From NCBI GenBank assembly GCA_023935145.1, contig CM043700.1:139589328-139653327 (forward strand): 64,000 bases of DNA, written 5' to 3'. Source of the stretch: Bretschneidera sinensis (lineage: Eukaryota; Streptophyta; Magnoliopsida; Brassicales; Akaniaceae). Positions 48,640 to 60,242 of the stretch are shown here, piece after piece. The position numbers and the translations under genes were made by a program. Positions within the stretch are counted from its first letter, which is position 1. Each line of letters opens with the position of its first letter. The notes below the pieces were generated by a model. It had not been told where the DNA came from. It did no database searches and worked only from the letters and a program-made list of their open reading frames with translations.

Positions 48640-49612
48640 TAATTTGTTATATTTTTAATGATGATGATAATAAAATAATTAAATAGTAATAATTATAATG
48701 ATAATGATAATAATTATTATTTTTAATATATTAATTATACTTATAATAATTCTTATACTATTGATAATTCTTATTAATTATAATAATAATAATAATAAAA
48801 TTTTAGGGTTTGTGAAGAAATTAGAGATTGTTAATGATGATGAATAGTACAAAAATATTTTGGTACTTAAACTTTTTATCTCATTTTAGTTTCAATCCAG
48901 TAATCTCATGAATTAAACATGAGAAATATTATTTTTTAATTTTTCCTTATCATATCTCATGTTAATCATAATCTTATCTCATTATAATCCAGTATGTGAA
49001 TCAAACGGATCCTAAATAGTGTCGAATAGTTCGAAAATCTATTGAGTCGAATATTAAGGTATTTGAGCTTAAGTTTTATATTCGATTCAAGCTCAAGCCC
49101 AACTAATTTCAATTTCCATAAAGATTTAAAAACGATAATTTGTCATCAAAGACAAGCATCCCATGCAATTATACAAAGAGTTGAAAGAACATTTCTAACC
49201 TTTGGGGTTGGCAAGAACCATCAGGATTTTCATCTTTTTAAAACAGATGAGAAAGAGCTCCTATATATTTAGAAAACATTTCTGATTCCAAGATTCATGC
49301 AAAATATCAACCATTACTACACATAAGCTAAACCCATAACATTAAGCCTGTTCAAGAAACTGAAAAATCATATATCATAATTGCCGCTATCTGGGGCATT
49401 TTAACTAGAAGTATTTAACTTCAACAATCATAACACAACCACCTGAATAATTTCTCACGGTAATTACATGTACGTCATACATTCTTGTGTAAGTTTAAGT
49501 CATGTTTGAAAGATCTATCTCAAACTCACTAGCTATTCTAAGTGCCGAAAGAAAGAGAACCCTCTTGAAAAAAAAAAAACAAAGAATCCTTGCTGGCTTT
49601 GCAACTTCATGC

Positions 49613-52600
49613 TCAACGCCGCTTCTTGTTTCCCTGGGCACCACTTGATTTTGAAGGTGCGGCAATTAGACAACCAAACAGGAAAACAATGGAGATGGCA
49701 GAAATTTGATACCCGTAATTAGCCAACAACCTCTGCACAAAACGAAAAGAAAAAAGATTTACAAGTAAGATTATTTTCTGGTTCTGACTCATAAGCCAAC
49801 CCTGCTTTAGGAAAAGATTGAAGAGAAAGAGTGGGAACTGGTGAAGAAAGCTCCAAGCAGAAGTCATGATGATTATCACATAAACATGATTGGCTCAAAC
49901 AGAAGCATTAACCTTCCCACAAAAATCATTGCTTTATTTTGGGGTCCCCACAGTTCAGAAAATAACTTTATCGGGAGATACATTATTACCAACCATTTCC
50001 CAGTCAAATATAGGAAAAAGTGGAAACCACCCAAGCAAACAGCAAAGGAAGGAGGAAATAACAATAATCCTTTAAATTTTTCTTTTATCTTTCCTAATTC
50101 CCACTTCACAAGCAGGTCCCACGTGGAGTTCAATTTGAAGTTCAAGATATGCATGCATTTTTCAGTTATAGTAGCATAAAACATTACGTAAAACACAATG
50201 AGTATAAAAAGAGATCAGGGAAAAGAGAAAGGCCAAGGACATTTCTTACCTTTACCTGAAATTTGGGTCATCATTATAAGTGATTACATGGAAAAACAGA
50301 AGCAATAGTCAGTCAATACCAGAATTCACTAGACAAGATTTAACACGATCTAATAACCAGAGAAGAACAAGCCAAAAACATCAAAGCATTATTCAAGAAG
50401 ATATTACCCATTCAAACTTTCCATCTGTAACTTTATCAGCAAGGATATCCAGTGGTAGAATTGGGGTTGAATATGCCACCTAAGAAAGCAAATGTGCATC
50501 AATCAAATTATCGGAACTCATTAGTTCAAAGACAAAAAGCCTCAACTATTCCATGAATTCCAACCTGGAGTGCAGCCTTTGTTGGAATCCGGAATGTGAC
50601 AAGTGCAGGTGCTCCATAGAACATGCCTTTTACTTTGGACTCCAACTCAAAAGAATGAGAAACAAGAACACCACTGCCAATCAGATGCTTTAATCACATA
50701 CACAAAGCAAAAGAACAAGTAAATCAAAAGAAGACATTTAACTTCTTCAAGGATAGGTAAGGTAAGCTTACGTGTCAAGTCTTTTCCATGAGTTGGAACT
50801 GTTGCCATTGACAAAATCAAAGATGTCCCGAGTCCAACTATCATCAGTAAGACTTACATCATATACAGACCTGAAAAAGGTTCATAACAAAACACGATGA
50901 TTTGCAGCTCAAATAATTTTGATAAAAACGAAAAGAAAGGGGAAAAAATGTTTAAGGACCTAATATTTTTTAGCCAAAAAATGGGAAAAAGTTGAAGTTG
51001 TGAAACTCAGCAGATAGCCAAGATTCAATATACACATGGTAACTCAGCAGATAGCCAAGATTCAATATACACATGGTATGAGGCAAGAATATCTAGAAAC
51101 CAGAGACAATAGATATAGACTATGCAACAAAGACTCAATTCTGCATCGAAGCCGTGTCATGTAGACCAGAACTTTTCGACTCTTACGGATTTAGAAATTG
51201 AACTTCCATTAGAAACCCAGCTCATGTATGATTTAAAAGTTACTAGAATCATGTAAATATTAATTAACTAATCCAAGACAACTAAATGTACAATCATATT
51301 ATTTTTGACAACAGTGCTTGTCGCCTCGTCCTTTGGAACACGGATGCACTAACTCATAAAGATCTCAATAGTTAACCTTTTAAATAGATCACATATCCAT
51401 ATATACTTCGAATAACAAACTCAAAAACTCCCACACAGCCTATATCCATAATCTAAGACCATCAACCCATTTGGTATAAATGAATTCCATAGTATTTATG
51501 GAATTTATTTGTTATTCCATAGTTTCTTATGTTTGGTTTGTTAACAAACTACAGAATTCATTTATACATGAACTAACTATATACTTGATTTATTAATAAA
51601 CCATAAAAATTATTTACAATGAATTCTTATGGACTTTACTAAGCTATGAGATAATCTTATCAAAATAGTTAAAATATGTAAATGAATTCTAGACATTGTC
51701 TTGTTTAAAATTGTAACAACAAAAATGCCCTTATTAATTGAAAGGAAAATAAAACCCAAAATTTCAACGTACTCACCCTTAAAAGATTGTACTGCCAAAA
51801 ATAAAAATAATAACCTATACAAAGGCACAATATCTACCTTGAACCATCTTTAATATTTAGTGGTGCTTAAGTCAAACTTAAAAAATAAATTTAATAATCG
51901 ATTCATTCTAAATATAAAATTCATCTCAATTCTACAAATAACTTATAAAAAAAATTATATAAAATTATACCAAACCTAGGAATTCATTTGCAAGTAGAAC
52001 CTTATTTTCAATTCAGTGACAAACAAAAAGTGTGAATTCATTTAAAAATGAATTTTTATTTCAATTGAAATGAAAAAGAAATTAATTTCACTTTTTTTTT
52101 TTTACTTCATTTGATACCAAAACAAAGGACTACACCTATCGAAACATCAAGACATGACCAAATAAACGCTGCTTCTTCTCACAGAAAACAAATATATTAT
52201 TCTCCAGTATAAATGCGACCTCTAAGCACTTCGCAGCTCCAATTCAATTCAAGGTAACATTACGCTATTTCATAAAAATAAAATTATCATTATACTTAAA
52301 TAAATCAATTCCTAAGAACAAATTCTTAGCATAAAATATCATCGTTCGGAAAACCAACAATCGATTTGACCACCAATAATTAACAATAATAATGAACAAA
52401 ACGAAAAACGTTGAAAAAATTAGATTGCAACGGACGAGAAAAGGAGATCAATTAAAAGGCGAGGAAATGAGAAGGCGTACATAGATCCAATGTTGTAGAT
52501 GTCGATGGAGACGGAGATTCGCTCGGTGCCATGATCGAGCCTTTTGAGAGCGACTTTCTTGTGCGCGACTAAGAATGGAGATTCAGTGACTGCATGTGTT

Positions 52601-52671
52601 GAGGAAGCGGACAACAGAACTGCGATAACGAAGAAAACCGCCAGAGGAGCTCGCATGATCGGACTCGCCAT
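49613..52671 (-). CDS. TRAPB: Translocon-associated protein subunit beta (TRAP-beta / SSR-beta)
   Basis: Subunit of the TRAP complex, which sits beside the Sec61 translocon in the ER membrane and helps some secretory proteins across. Exons, 5' to 3': 52671-52481, 50870-50772, 50673-50565, 50479-50408, 49732-49613; 591 nt, 196 aa, phases consistent. Residues 1-26 are a signal peptide (hydrophobic core AVFFVIAVLLSA, likely cut after STHA). The lumenal domain (about 27-160) contains the family pattern RISVSIDIYNIGS and YDVSLTDDSW, with an N-glycosylation sequon NSS. One transmembrane segment (about 166-182, ISAISIVFLFGCLIAA) is followed by a short cytosolic tail ending KKRR, which fits the KKXX ER-retrieval signal. 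Intron 1 is 1.6 kb and carries a MITE and a tandem repeat. The gene looks intact. Confidence 0.95.
51004..51077. repeat. Perfect 37-bp tandem duplication in TRAP-beta intron 1
   Basis: The unit AACTCAGCAGATAGCCAAGA (first 20 bases) occurs twice head to tail with no mismatch over 37 bp (51004-51040, 51041-51077). The perfect identity points to a recent event or an assembly artefact. Confidence 0.95.
51469..52123. mobile_element. Probable MITE in TRAP-beta intron 1
   Basis: Left end TTTGGTATAAATGAA; right end, reversed, TTTGGTATCAAATGAA. The interior is AT-rich with several GAATTCATTT palindromic words, and one internal copy of the end motif occurs near 51970. Boundaries are approximate. Confidence 0.45.
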
Positions 52672-52800
52672 GGATGGGTTGTGTTTTGGATTCTTTACTT
52701 TTTTATTCGAAAAAAAAAACTGATGGCTTTAGAAGTGATTAAGGGCTTAAAATTGGAAGTCAACCGAATGTCAGTTGCTAGTCACTCAAATAGGTTTCAC

Positions 52801-52852
52801 CCAATAGAACTTGCCCGCGTGGCGTAGTTGACGATTCTCATGCAAGACGTGG
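52801..52852 (-). promoter_or_regulatory. Candidate ER-stress response elements upstream of TRAP-beta
   Basis: CCAAT (52801-52805), nine bases, then CCGCG (52815-52819) is one mismatch from the ERSE consensus CCAAT-N9-CCACG, 130 bp before the TRAP-beta start codon. GACGTGG at 52846-52852 (CCACGTC on the gene strand) is a core bound by ER-stress bZIP factors. Induction by ER stress is an inference. Confidence 0.35.
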
Positions 52853-53684
52853 ACACACTTTACAAGTAATCAAGTATAACAAGCAATTGAACGACGCCGT
52901 TATGGTGATTCATAGATTTTGCAAAATAAATTAGTATGAGATTTGGACCACTAACTTTGACCCCAAAACGAACATTTAGAAAGTCCATTAGTGACGTCAA
53001 CAATCAATTTTCAAGTTTAAATTTTTAAAATTTACTGCTTTAGCAGATAACGTGATCCAATAAAAAAACATGTTTTGTACGAGATTTTCATTTAAGTGGT
53101 TAATTTCAATGATAGGGATAAATTTATCGAAAAAAATAAATTAATGGACAATGCTTTATTTATTTTGATCATGAAAGGTCAAATATCATTCCGATGCTAA
53201 CAAAATCTTAAAATTCATTAGTTAAAATAAACTCGAAATACACTAGAAAAAAAGAATAGGTTCGATAATTTAATTGATAATTTGAAAAATTAATCACAAA
53301 TGCATTTAAAAACATTTATATAAGTAGACCCGATTACAACTCAATGAAATAATTGAAAAATAAAAAATAAATATTACACCAATTCTGAGTTGATTATATT
53401 TAAAGTCGAAAATAAACTGAAAATAATAAAAATGAATATTAAATCATAAATTTAATTATTTTTTATTGATCATTTGAAATTTTGATTATCTAATTGATCT
53501 AGAAAATCGACCGAAACTTGTTTTACATTAGCCTTCTCCACTTGAAATGAACTCGAGTTAACATGTAGATAAAACAGCTGACCTGAAGGGTTTGCGCTCA
53601 AATAAATCAGCAACATTAAAAGTTTTGAAAATTGTCATGCCTGCAAAAAGATGATTACATAATCATTAATTTTCTGTCGAATTT

Positions 53685-53995
53685 TTAAGCAACACACTTC
53701 ATGGATTTCAACTTTCTGTAAGAGCTCGCACGATAGCTCTCTTTTCGCATGAATACCATGATCATGTCACCTTCTTTGAACACCTTAAGCCTGCGATGCT
53801 GGTCAGCAGCTGCCTTGTACTTGGTGGTCGATGCTTCTAGCTTCTCGATCCTTAACCTCAGTTTGAACTGAACGAACCTGCTCAACAATATTGTATGCAG
53901 CTTTACTTACTTTATAACCCTTTGGTAACTGAACCAGATCCAACGCATGCTGTTGCACTTTCCGATAAACGACAACAAAGGGGATATCCCAATAG
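53685..53995 (-). pseudogene. Ty3/gypsy retrotransposon pol fragment (integrase C-terminal region), frameshifted
   Basis: On the minus strand, one frame gives LVQLPKGYKVSKAA and a second, downstream frame gives AAADQHRRLKVFKEGDM. Both are hallmarks of the region after the integrase core in plant Ty3/gypsy polyproteins. A frame change lies near 53845-53860, and the sequence ends soon after at a stop (53685-53687). No reverse transcriptase, protease or LTR was recognised nearby, so this is a dead fragment. Confidence 0.8.
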
Positions 53996-54299
53996 AGCTA
54001 TGAATATTACTGTTATAAGCAAACTCTGACATCAGTCTAATATTATAAAAATCATCAGACATCCTATGTCAGTTATCAATGAGAGTTCAATTTTCATATC
54101 TTCTTTTTCAAATAAAAAAAATCAAATCCCTTCATTTATTTTCAACAACCGTTATTTACATAAATTTATAAGTTTTACACAATAAGTGATGAAGTTTTGT
54201 CTCAACATTTGAGAAAATGTTGAAAGCTTAGCCATGGGAGATAGTATCTTAAACGTGCATGGCCAAAGGACTATAGGACATTTGCTGTATCAAGGTTGA

Positions 54300-54301
<2 letters not shown>

Positions 54302-54331
<30 letters not shown>
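54302..54331. repeat. (TA)15 microsatellite
   Basis: Uninterrupted AT dinucleotides. Confidence 0.9.
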
Positions 54332-54333
<2 letters not shown>

Positions 54334-57300
54334 TATAGCTAAATAAGGCTGACAACATCATGAAATATATTTTAAATAATTTTTTAATTTAAAATTTGAA
54401 AGATAAAGACTATAATGTTGAACCTAATTTTTTTTTTTTTGGATTAAACTGTAAAAACTAAGACAATATATAATAAACCATTTAATGGATTCAAATGCAG
54501 CACATCAACTGCATAATTAACTCCAAGCTTATCTGCATGCACCATTTTTGTGTGTCAATCCAACAAAGCTTAACTTGGGTTTTTTGGTTTGGTTACCTTA
54601 TAGACAAGAATCTGGTGGATCTCCTCCTGCTAATATACCAAAAAGACAACAAAACTTAATTATATAGTCCAACAAAATGGGACGCATTGAACAGCTTTCA
54701 TCAATGGAAGAGAAGTAGGTCTAGCATGAAAGATAAGAGCCAGTCAGGATAGCCAAGGTTGACCGCCCATAAACCATAAGAGGGCTCTAAGCTTGAAATT
54801 CATTTAATTTCTTTCTTATTCTTTTGAAAACCCTAAATTGGCTTTAGGCAAGTCATCCCTGGCTACCAAACAAGACTCTTTGTCTTCATACAAGACCTCT
54901 CTTCCTTATCTCTTATCAATCTTGAACTGGGGATGCCAAATTCTGCATTTACAGACCTCTATTTATAGGGTTATAGCTAGTGGTAAAGAGATTATATCCA
55001 ACTTGCTCCCATAATTTAGCAAGTTCGTTGACCTTAGTTATAGATAGCTGGTATTTCTTATCCATCACTTTATTTGTTATCTCATCGCGAACATTATTCA
55101 ACTATTATCAATGTACCCATAACAGAATATATTCTATTGGTTTAATTGAAGGGACCAACCATGTCCATTTCATGTTCATTTTCTAAGTGTTGCTTTCATT
55201 ATCATGCTGCATGGATATATGTCAAATATAGAGGTGAAGAACAAGAAGGAAAATGAAAGTTAAGCATAAAAATATATAAAAGTTATAAGAGAAAGCAAAA
55301 AAAGAATTAAGAAGCAAGTTGCATTGAATCAAATTTCATGATTCATCAAATGAAACATCAACAAAGTCAAAGAAAAGGTCTAAGGTTTTTGTCGATGAAA
55401 CATTACAAGATAAATCGAGAGAGACACTTTATGAGCTCATTATTCCAAAATGCTAAAATGTCAAATGCCTTTGAAGCCACTGGTTTTTGTTCTGTTTGAC
55501 TTCATGTTGTGTCACACTCGCATATATTGATCTAATTGCTTTCAAATGATGGATTTCAATTTCAAACACGTAGAGCATAGCAAATTCTTTCGAGTAATAT
55601 TCCAAGCTTCTTCTTCACTTAGAAAAAAGTAGCCCCACAAGGCCCTTCACAGCTTCACTTGCATTCAACTTTATCATTTCTGGTCTCCTACAGAATCATA
55701 AGGATGCTGTTGCAAATGCAGTAGTGGATGCACCTACATGCCAAACCCTACAGCACCCTTCAGAAATTTCTTATTCTTCTTCTCTTCTCTTTTTTGGGCA
55801 GCAATTTTTGTGATATATAAGCTTAACACGTTGACTACAAATTAAACCAATCGTTTTACACCATTTTTAAATTTTACATATTTCAAAATGAAATGAATTG
55901 TAATGCTTTTGCTTTGTCAGTGTGCATTGTTTTCTTTTCACCAATGCACTTTTTTGGATGTTCTAGGCCTCATGGAACAGTGTTCATGCTTCTTAGTAAC
56001 ACCCAGAAACTCGAATAGTAATTCTTCGAAATTCGAGAAGTAATACAGAGTGACTATAAAAGACAATTTCTAAAAAATTATAAAAATTACTACTTGAGTT
56101 TTCAGGTGTTACTAAGAACATGAACACACTGTCTATCGGATCCAGAACACCAATAAATCCTCCCTTATGGGAACTAATGAAATGCGTCCACAAATCCACA
56201 ATCACACATCGCTGAAGCATAAATTAAGCCACTTCACAACACCAAGTCCAATAAGTTTGCACCCGGGTCATGTCGGTCAGGCCTGGCTCATTTATACAAG
56301 ACGGACCGTTAATTGTTTGATCCAACGCTGGGTCCTCTTGGGCATCATTTGACATATTAAGCTACCTGTCTAACAGGATTCGGTTTAACCAAAACGTTCT
56401 TCTCAAGATTAATTGACCTAATTTTATTAGGAGCCATATTTCCTTTCTTTTCCATTTTTTTTTTCAATACTCTTTACAACCCATTATTTTCTTTTCTTTT
56501 TTCCTTTTAATAAATACTTTACAGGCAAGACTTTACAAACTATTCTTATGATATTATTGTTGGCACATTATATGGTGGACACACCAGATGTGCCACAGCA
56601 AAATATGACTCATGGCTAGATCTTTTCGGACAAGAATCATAATCCTTGACAAATAAAAAGTTGTGTTATTGTTGAAGAGTCACTAATATACTCTTTGGTA
56701 CACTATAAATAGGATTCTCCTCATTTGTTCATATCACTTTATTCTCTGCAATACTAATGTGTAAATAGTAAAAGAATTTAAAAACTGTTAGACCCTTATC
56801 TATGAGATAAACAGTCTTACCACAACCACCATTAATATTTTTATGCCTTCAATTATTTCTTTCCTCAGATTTTTTGATACACGTGAGCGTTGCCCTTTTT
56901 ACCATTTTGCTTTCTCTTTTTACCAATGAAACTACTACTAGGGATGCCAAGACTAGACTATACCAATTAAAAATATATATATTTACATTGTTCATTTTTC
57001 TATATAAAGAGAAAAATTTGTAGTGTTAAATATTTTGTCTTCTAATGTGCTAAAAAAATAAAATTTTCAAATACCAACATTTATATAGGATTTTCCACCA
57101 AAAAGAAAGTCGTCCATAAAGGAAATGCAACAAAATAAAATAATCTGAATGACATAATTAATTACTTTCTTAATCATACCTTTCCTTTGGATTTAGGTGG
57201 TGCAGGGATTTGGCATATATATTATAAATTTGGTGATATTATCAAAACAATAAATATTTATATCAAAATATAATAATTTAATATGACATAACTACTTTTG

Positions 57301-57559
57301 AATATAAGTGCTTGATAAAAAAATGAAATGAATAGTATGAAAATAATTTTATCATTTCACCTGTTTTTGTTTTGACAATAACTTTGATAATTTAATTTCT
57401 CTTAATAATAATTCTATGACAAGAACATGCTTTAATGATGAAAGATTAAAATGAGTCCAAATATTACAATCAATTGAGAAACATACTCAACCAACTGATT
57501 GAATTATCTTGAAGACAATGCATGAATCAAGTAGCTTTCAATCAAAATACAAGAGTAAT

Positions 57560-58200
57560 TATTGGTTAGATTTTAGATTTGTTTAAAATTTTATTAATAA
57601 TTTTAAAAAAATTATTAGTAATATTATTTTTAAAATTCTATATTTATATTGATATTATCAATAAAAAATTTAAAATTATTAATAAAATTTTAAATAAATC
57701 TAAAATATTACAATGAATTTTTGCTACGATAACAACACAATGGATCTTAGGGAGAAAGGACAATAATCAATATCCAATGGTTATTACTTTCTCCATTATT
57801 ATTAAATAATCTATAGTTACGTATATGCATGCAAATAATCGCATAAAAGTGGGCCAATCAAACCTGCTATTGCTTTATCTGTCAAATTGGTCGTTAAGAT
57901 AATAATTTCAACAGACAACTATCTAATAATTTATAAACTTATAAACCCCACGTAACAATTTAGCAAATTGTTAAATTTTGTATGAGGTGATGGTTATCAC
58001 ATATAAAAAAACAATTGGAGGTACAAATTTCAACAATTTTTTATTAAGTTAAATTTAAAATTATTATTTAAAATTTTATTGATAATTTATAAAAAATTAA
58101 TTGATAACATTAATTTATAGATCTTATATTTATATTGATTTTATCAGTAAAATTCTTTAAAAATATTAATGAAATTTTGAATAGATTTAAAACATTAATT
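57560..58200. repeat. Two copies of a dispersed AT-rich palindromic repeat
   Basis: Copies at about 57560-57710 and 58050-58200 share AAATTTTATT(A/G)ATAATTT, TATATTTATATTGAT and AAATTTTAAATA(A/G)AT-like words in the same order. Relatives occur at 640-730, 21710-21840 and 34490-34600. Confidence 0.5.
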
Positions 58201-59454
58201 TTAGATTCAATCTAACAAATAATTTTTTAACAAACTCAAGCTTACAAGTATGCTTGAGATTTTCACGAATTTATTACTCAATTCAAAAAAAAAATATATT
58301 TTCTCATTATATACCTATCAACACTTTAATATATTCTTAAATCATTAAATATACATATACATCAGACGAAGGCAACATTTGGAAAAAAAACTCCCATATT
58401 AGACATTAACTAGACATAAATTTGGGATTATTTCAATTGTTTTTTTTTTTATATTTTACGTGGGAAGGCTGTTTTATTTATTTATTATTGTGGTACATGC
58501 GTGGCCAACCAAGGCAAGAAGAAAATGACGTTGGGTTGGACCCGTGGATTCTTTAGCTTCCATGTGTCGTTACTTGGTAGGACTTCGCATATCTCAAAGA
58601 ACCCGGCCGTCATTGCCTAACAAATTCTTCTCCTTTTCGTCTATAAAAAAGCTAGTAAAAATAAAAAATCGTCCTTTACTGCTCTAAGATGAAAATACAA
58701 AATAAATACCACCATAAATTCAAAAGTAATTTCATTTTGAAAATTTAGGGGTACTTGCGACATGAAAAGAAAAAGTACTGCTACAAGAATGGCCAGTCCC
58801 CTACAAATTATTGGTCACAGGCTTACAGCCAAACCACTGAAAAGTAAATATGTTTGTTTTATTGGATTTGAATTTGAATTTTTTATTTAAAATTTAAAAT
58901 AAAGTTAAATTTGAGATTGAATATTAAATTATTAAATAAGAAAAAAAATTAAAATTAAATTTATTGTTATTGTCTATTGTCTCTTAAACGAAAGGTTAGA
59001 AATAGATTTGAATCGAATTAAATTTGAATAATAAAATATTTAAATTTAGTTTAAATTTAAATAAACAAACTCAAATTAAAATTAAATTCAAAAATTATAG
59101 ATTAAACGTGTAAAATCCACAAATGATCAACTCTTCCGGTTACATTCATTTCAATTCTCCAACAACTTGAACTCAAAACCCGTTTTATCTATCAAATTAC
59201 CATAAAAAGACTGTCACTTTGGAAGTGAAGGATAGCTGTGAGGTTAGAATAAGCTCAGAGAAAGACTTTGGAGTTTTCGCTTTCCTACCTGTCACTAAAC
59301 TAATAAAGGATCCGTATAATTAAAAACGCTGTACCCCACCATCCTACTCCTCTCTCTGTCTCTGTCTCTCTGTCAGCCCTCTGATTCTGTTCTCTGACGG
59401 CCTTTAAGCCTCTCGGCTCAATTCCCGACTTCTATACAGCACCTATTCTTCTCT

Positions 59455-59460
59455 CACGTG
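59455..59460. promoter_or_regulatory. G-box CACGTG upstream of the ARM gene
   Basis: A palindromic CACGTG about 0.8 kb before the ARM start codon, followed by CGTGCG and GCACGATCC. It is a possible bHLH/bZIP site, with no functional evidence. Confidence 0.3.
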
Positions 59461-60242
59461 CATTTTTCGTGCGTTTAAAGCACGATCCAATCGATGCATG
59501 CATTGGATTACCTGCCCTATCTCTATATTGTAGAAGTAATGTTTTAAATTAATTTAAAGAGGAAGTTAGTGGCAGTATGAAATTGGGAAATGTATTATAA
59601 TGTTAAATTAATTTTATATAAAATTATAATTTTTTAATTAAATTATGTTTGTTTGGTTGAAATATGAAAATAAATAATAAAAAATATATAAAAAATTAGT
59701 GATATAATATGTGAGAAAATTTTTTAAAAAGTGAAATTAGTTTTTTTAAAAAAAATAAATTTTCAATCACTTGTAAAATAATTTTTATAAAAAAAAGAAA
59801 ATGATTTTGTTAACTTTTTCATGTAAAATTTTATTTTAAATAAATTTAATTTTCATAAGGTCAAACGCAACTTTAGACTCTAAACACTAATAAAATTTTA
59901 CAAGTATTTGATTTCATTCTGCCGTTTTTCATTAAGAAACTGAAAAAAGAAAAGAAAATTGGATAAAAGAGGAGGGAAACCACAGGGCATGGAGAAAATC
60001 CTACTACTGATTGCATAGTGGAGCTGTGACCTTCACGCGCTCCAAAGTTGCGTTTGACCTTGAACAACCTCCCTACCGTCTTTAGTATTGCGTACAATAC
60101 TCTGCTGACTCCGTCGTGTCCCAACACATCCTACTCATAATCAACAATCATCGCTCTATTGACTCTAAAACCCTAACCTCTGTCTGTCTCTATCTTTTTA
60201 CTCTGCACAAACTTTTATCACCGAACGAGAAAGAAGAAAGCC

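Larger units (their letters stand above)
44623..49612. other. 5-kb spacer between the SAM and TRAP-beta genes
   Basis: Both neighbours end here (convergent), so the outer parts are 3' UTRs; the first 250 bp contain ordinary UTR-like sequence. Inside are an imperfect tandem duplication with a retroinsertion (45230-45760), a Mutator-like element with a nested MITE (47543-48639), a truncated MITE copy, and AT-rich tracts (47340-47520 and 48660-48810). No open frame looks like a protein. Confidence 0.65.
52672..60242. other. 7.5-kb intergenic region between divergent TRAP-beta and ARM genes
   Basis: The left edge is the TRAP-beta promoter and the right edge (about 59330-60242) the ARM gene promoter, with CT-rich tracts at 59346-59395. 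Between them are a gypsy fragment, a (TA)n array, AT-rich repeat copies, and near 56557-56830 a stretch starting TGTTGGCACATTATATGG with CTATAAATAGG that may be a solo LTR, although no target-site duplication was found. No gene supported. Confidence 0.6.

Noticed and set aside
49841..50196. Frames of 112 and 106 codons on opposite strands
   Set aside because: Lie inside the last intron of the TRAP-beta gene; no family pattern.
56557..56830. Possible solo LTR starting TGTTGGCACATT
   Set aside because: Only the TG start and a TATA-like box were seen; no 5-bp target duplication or second copy, so not listed as a separate element.
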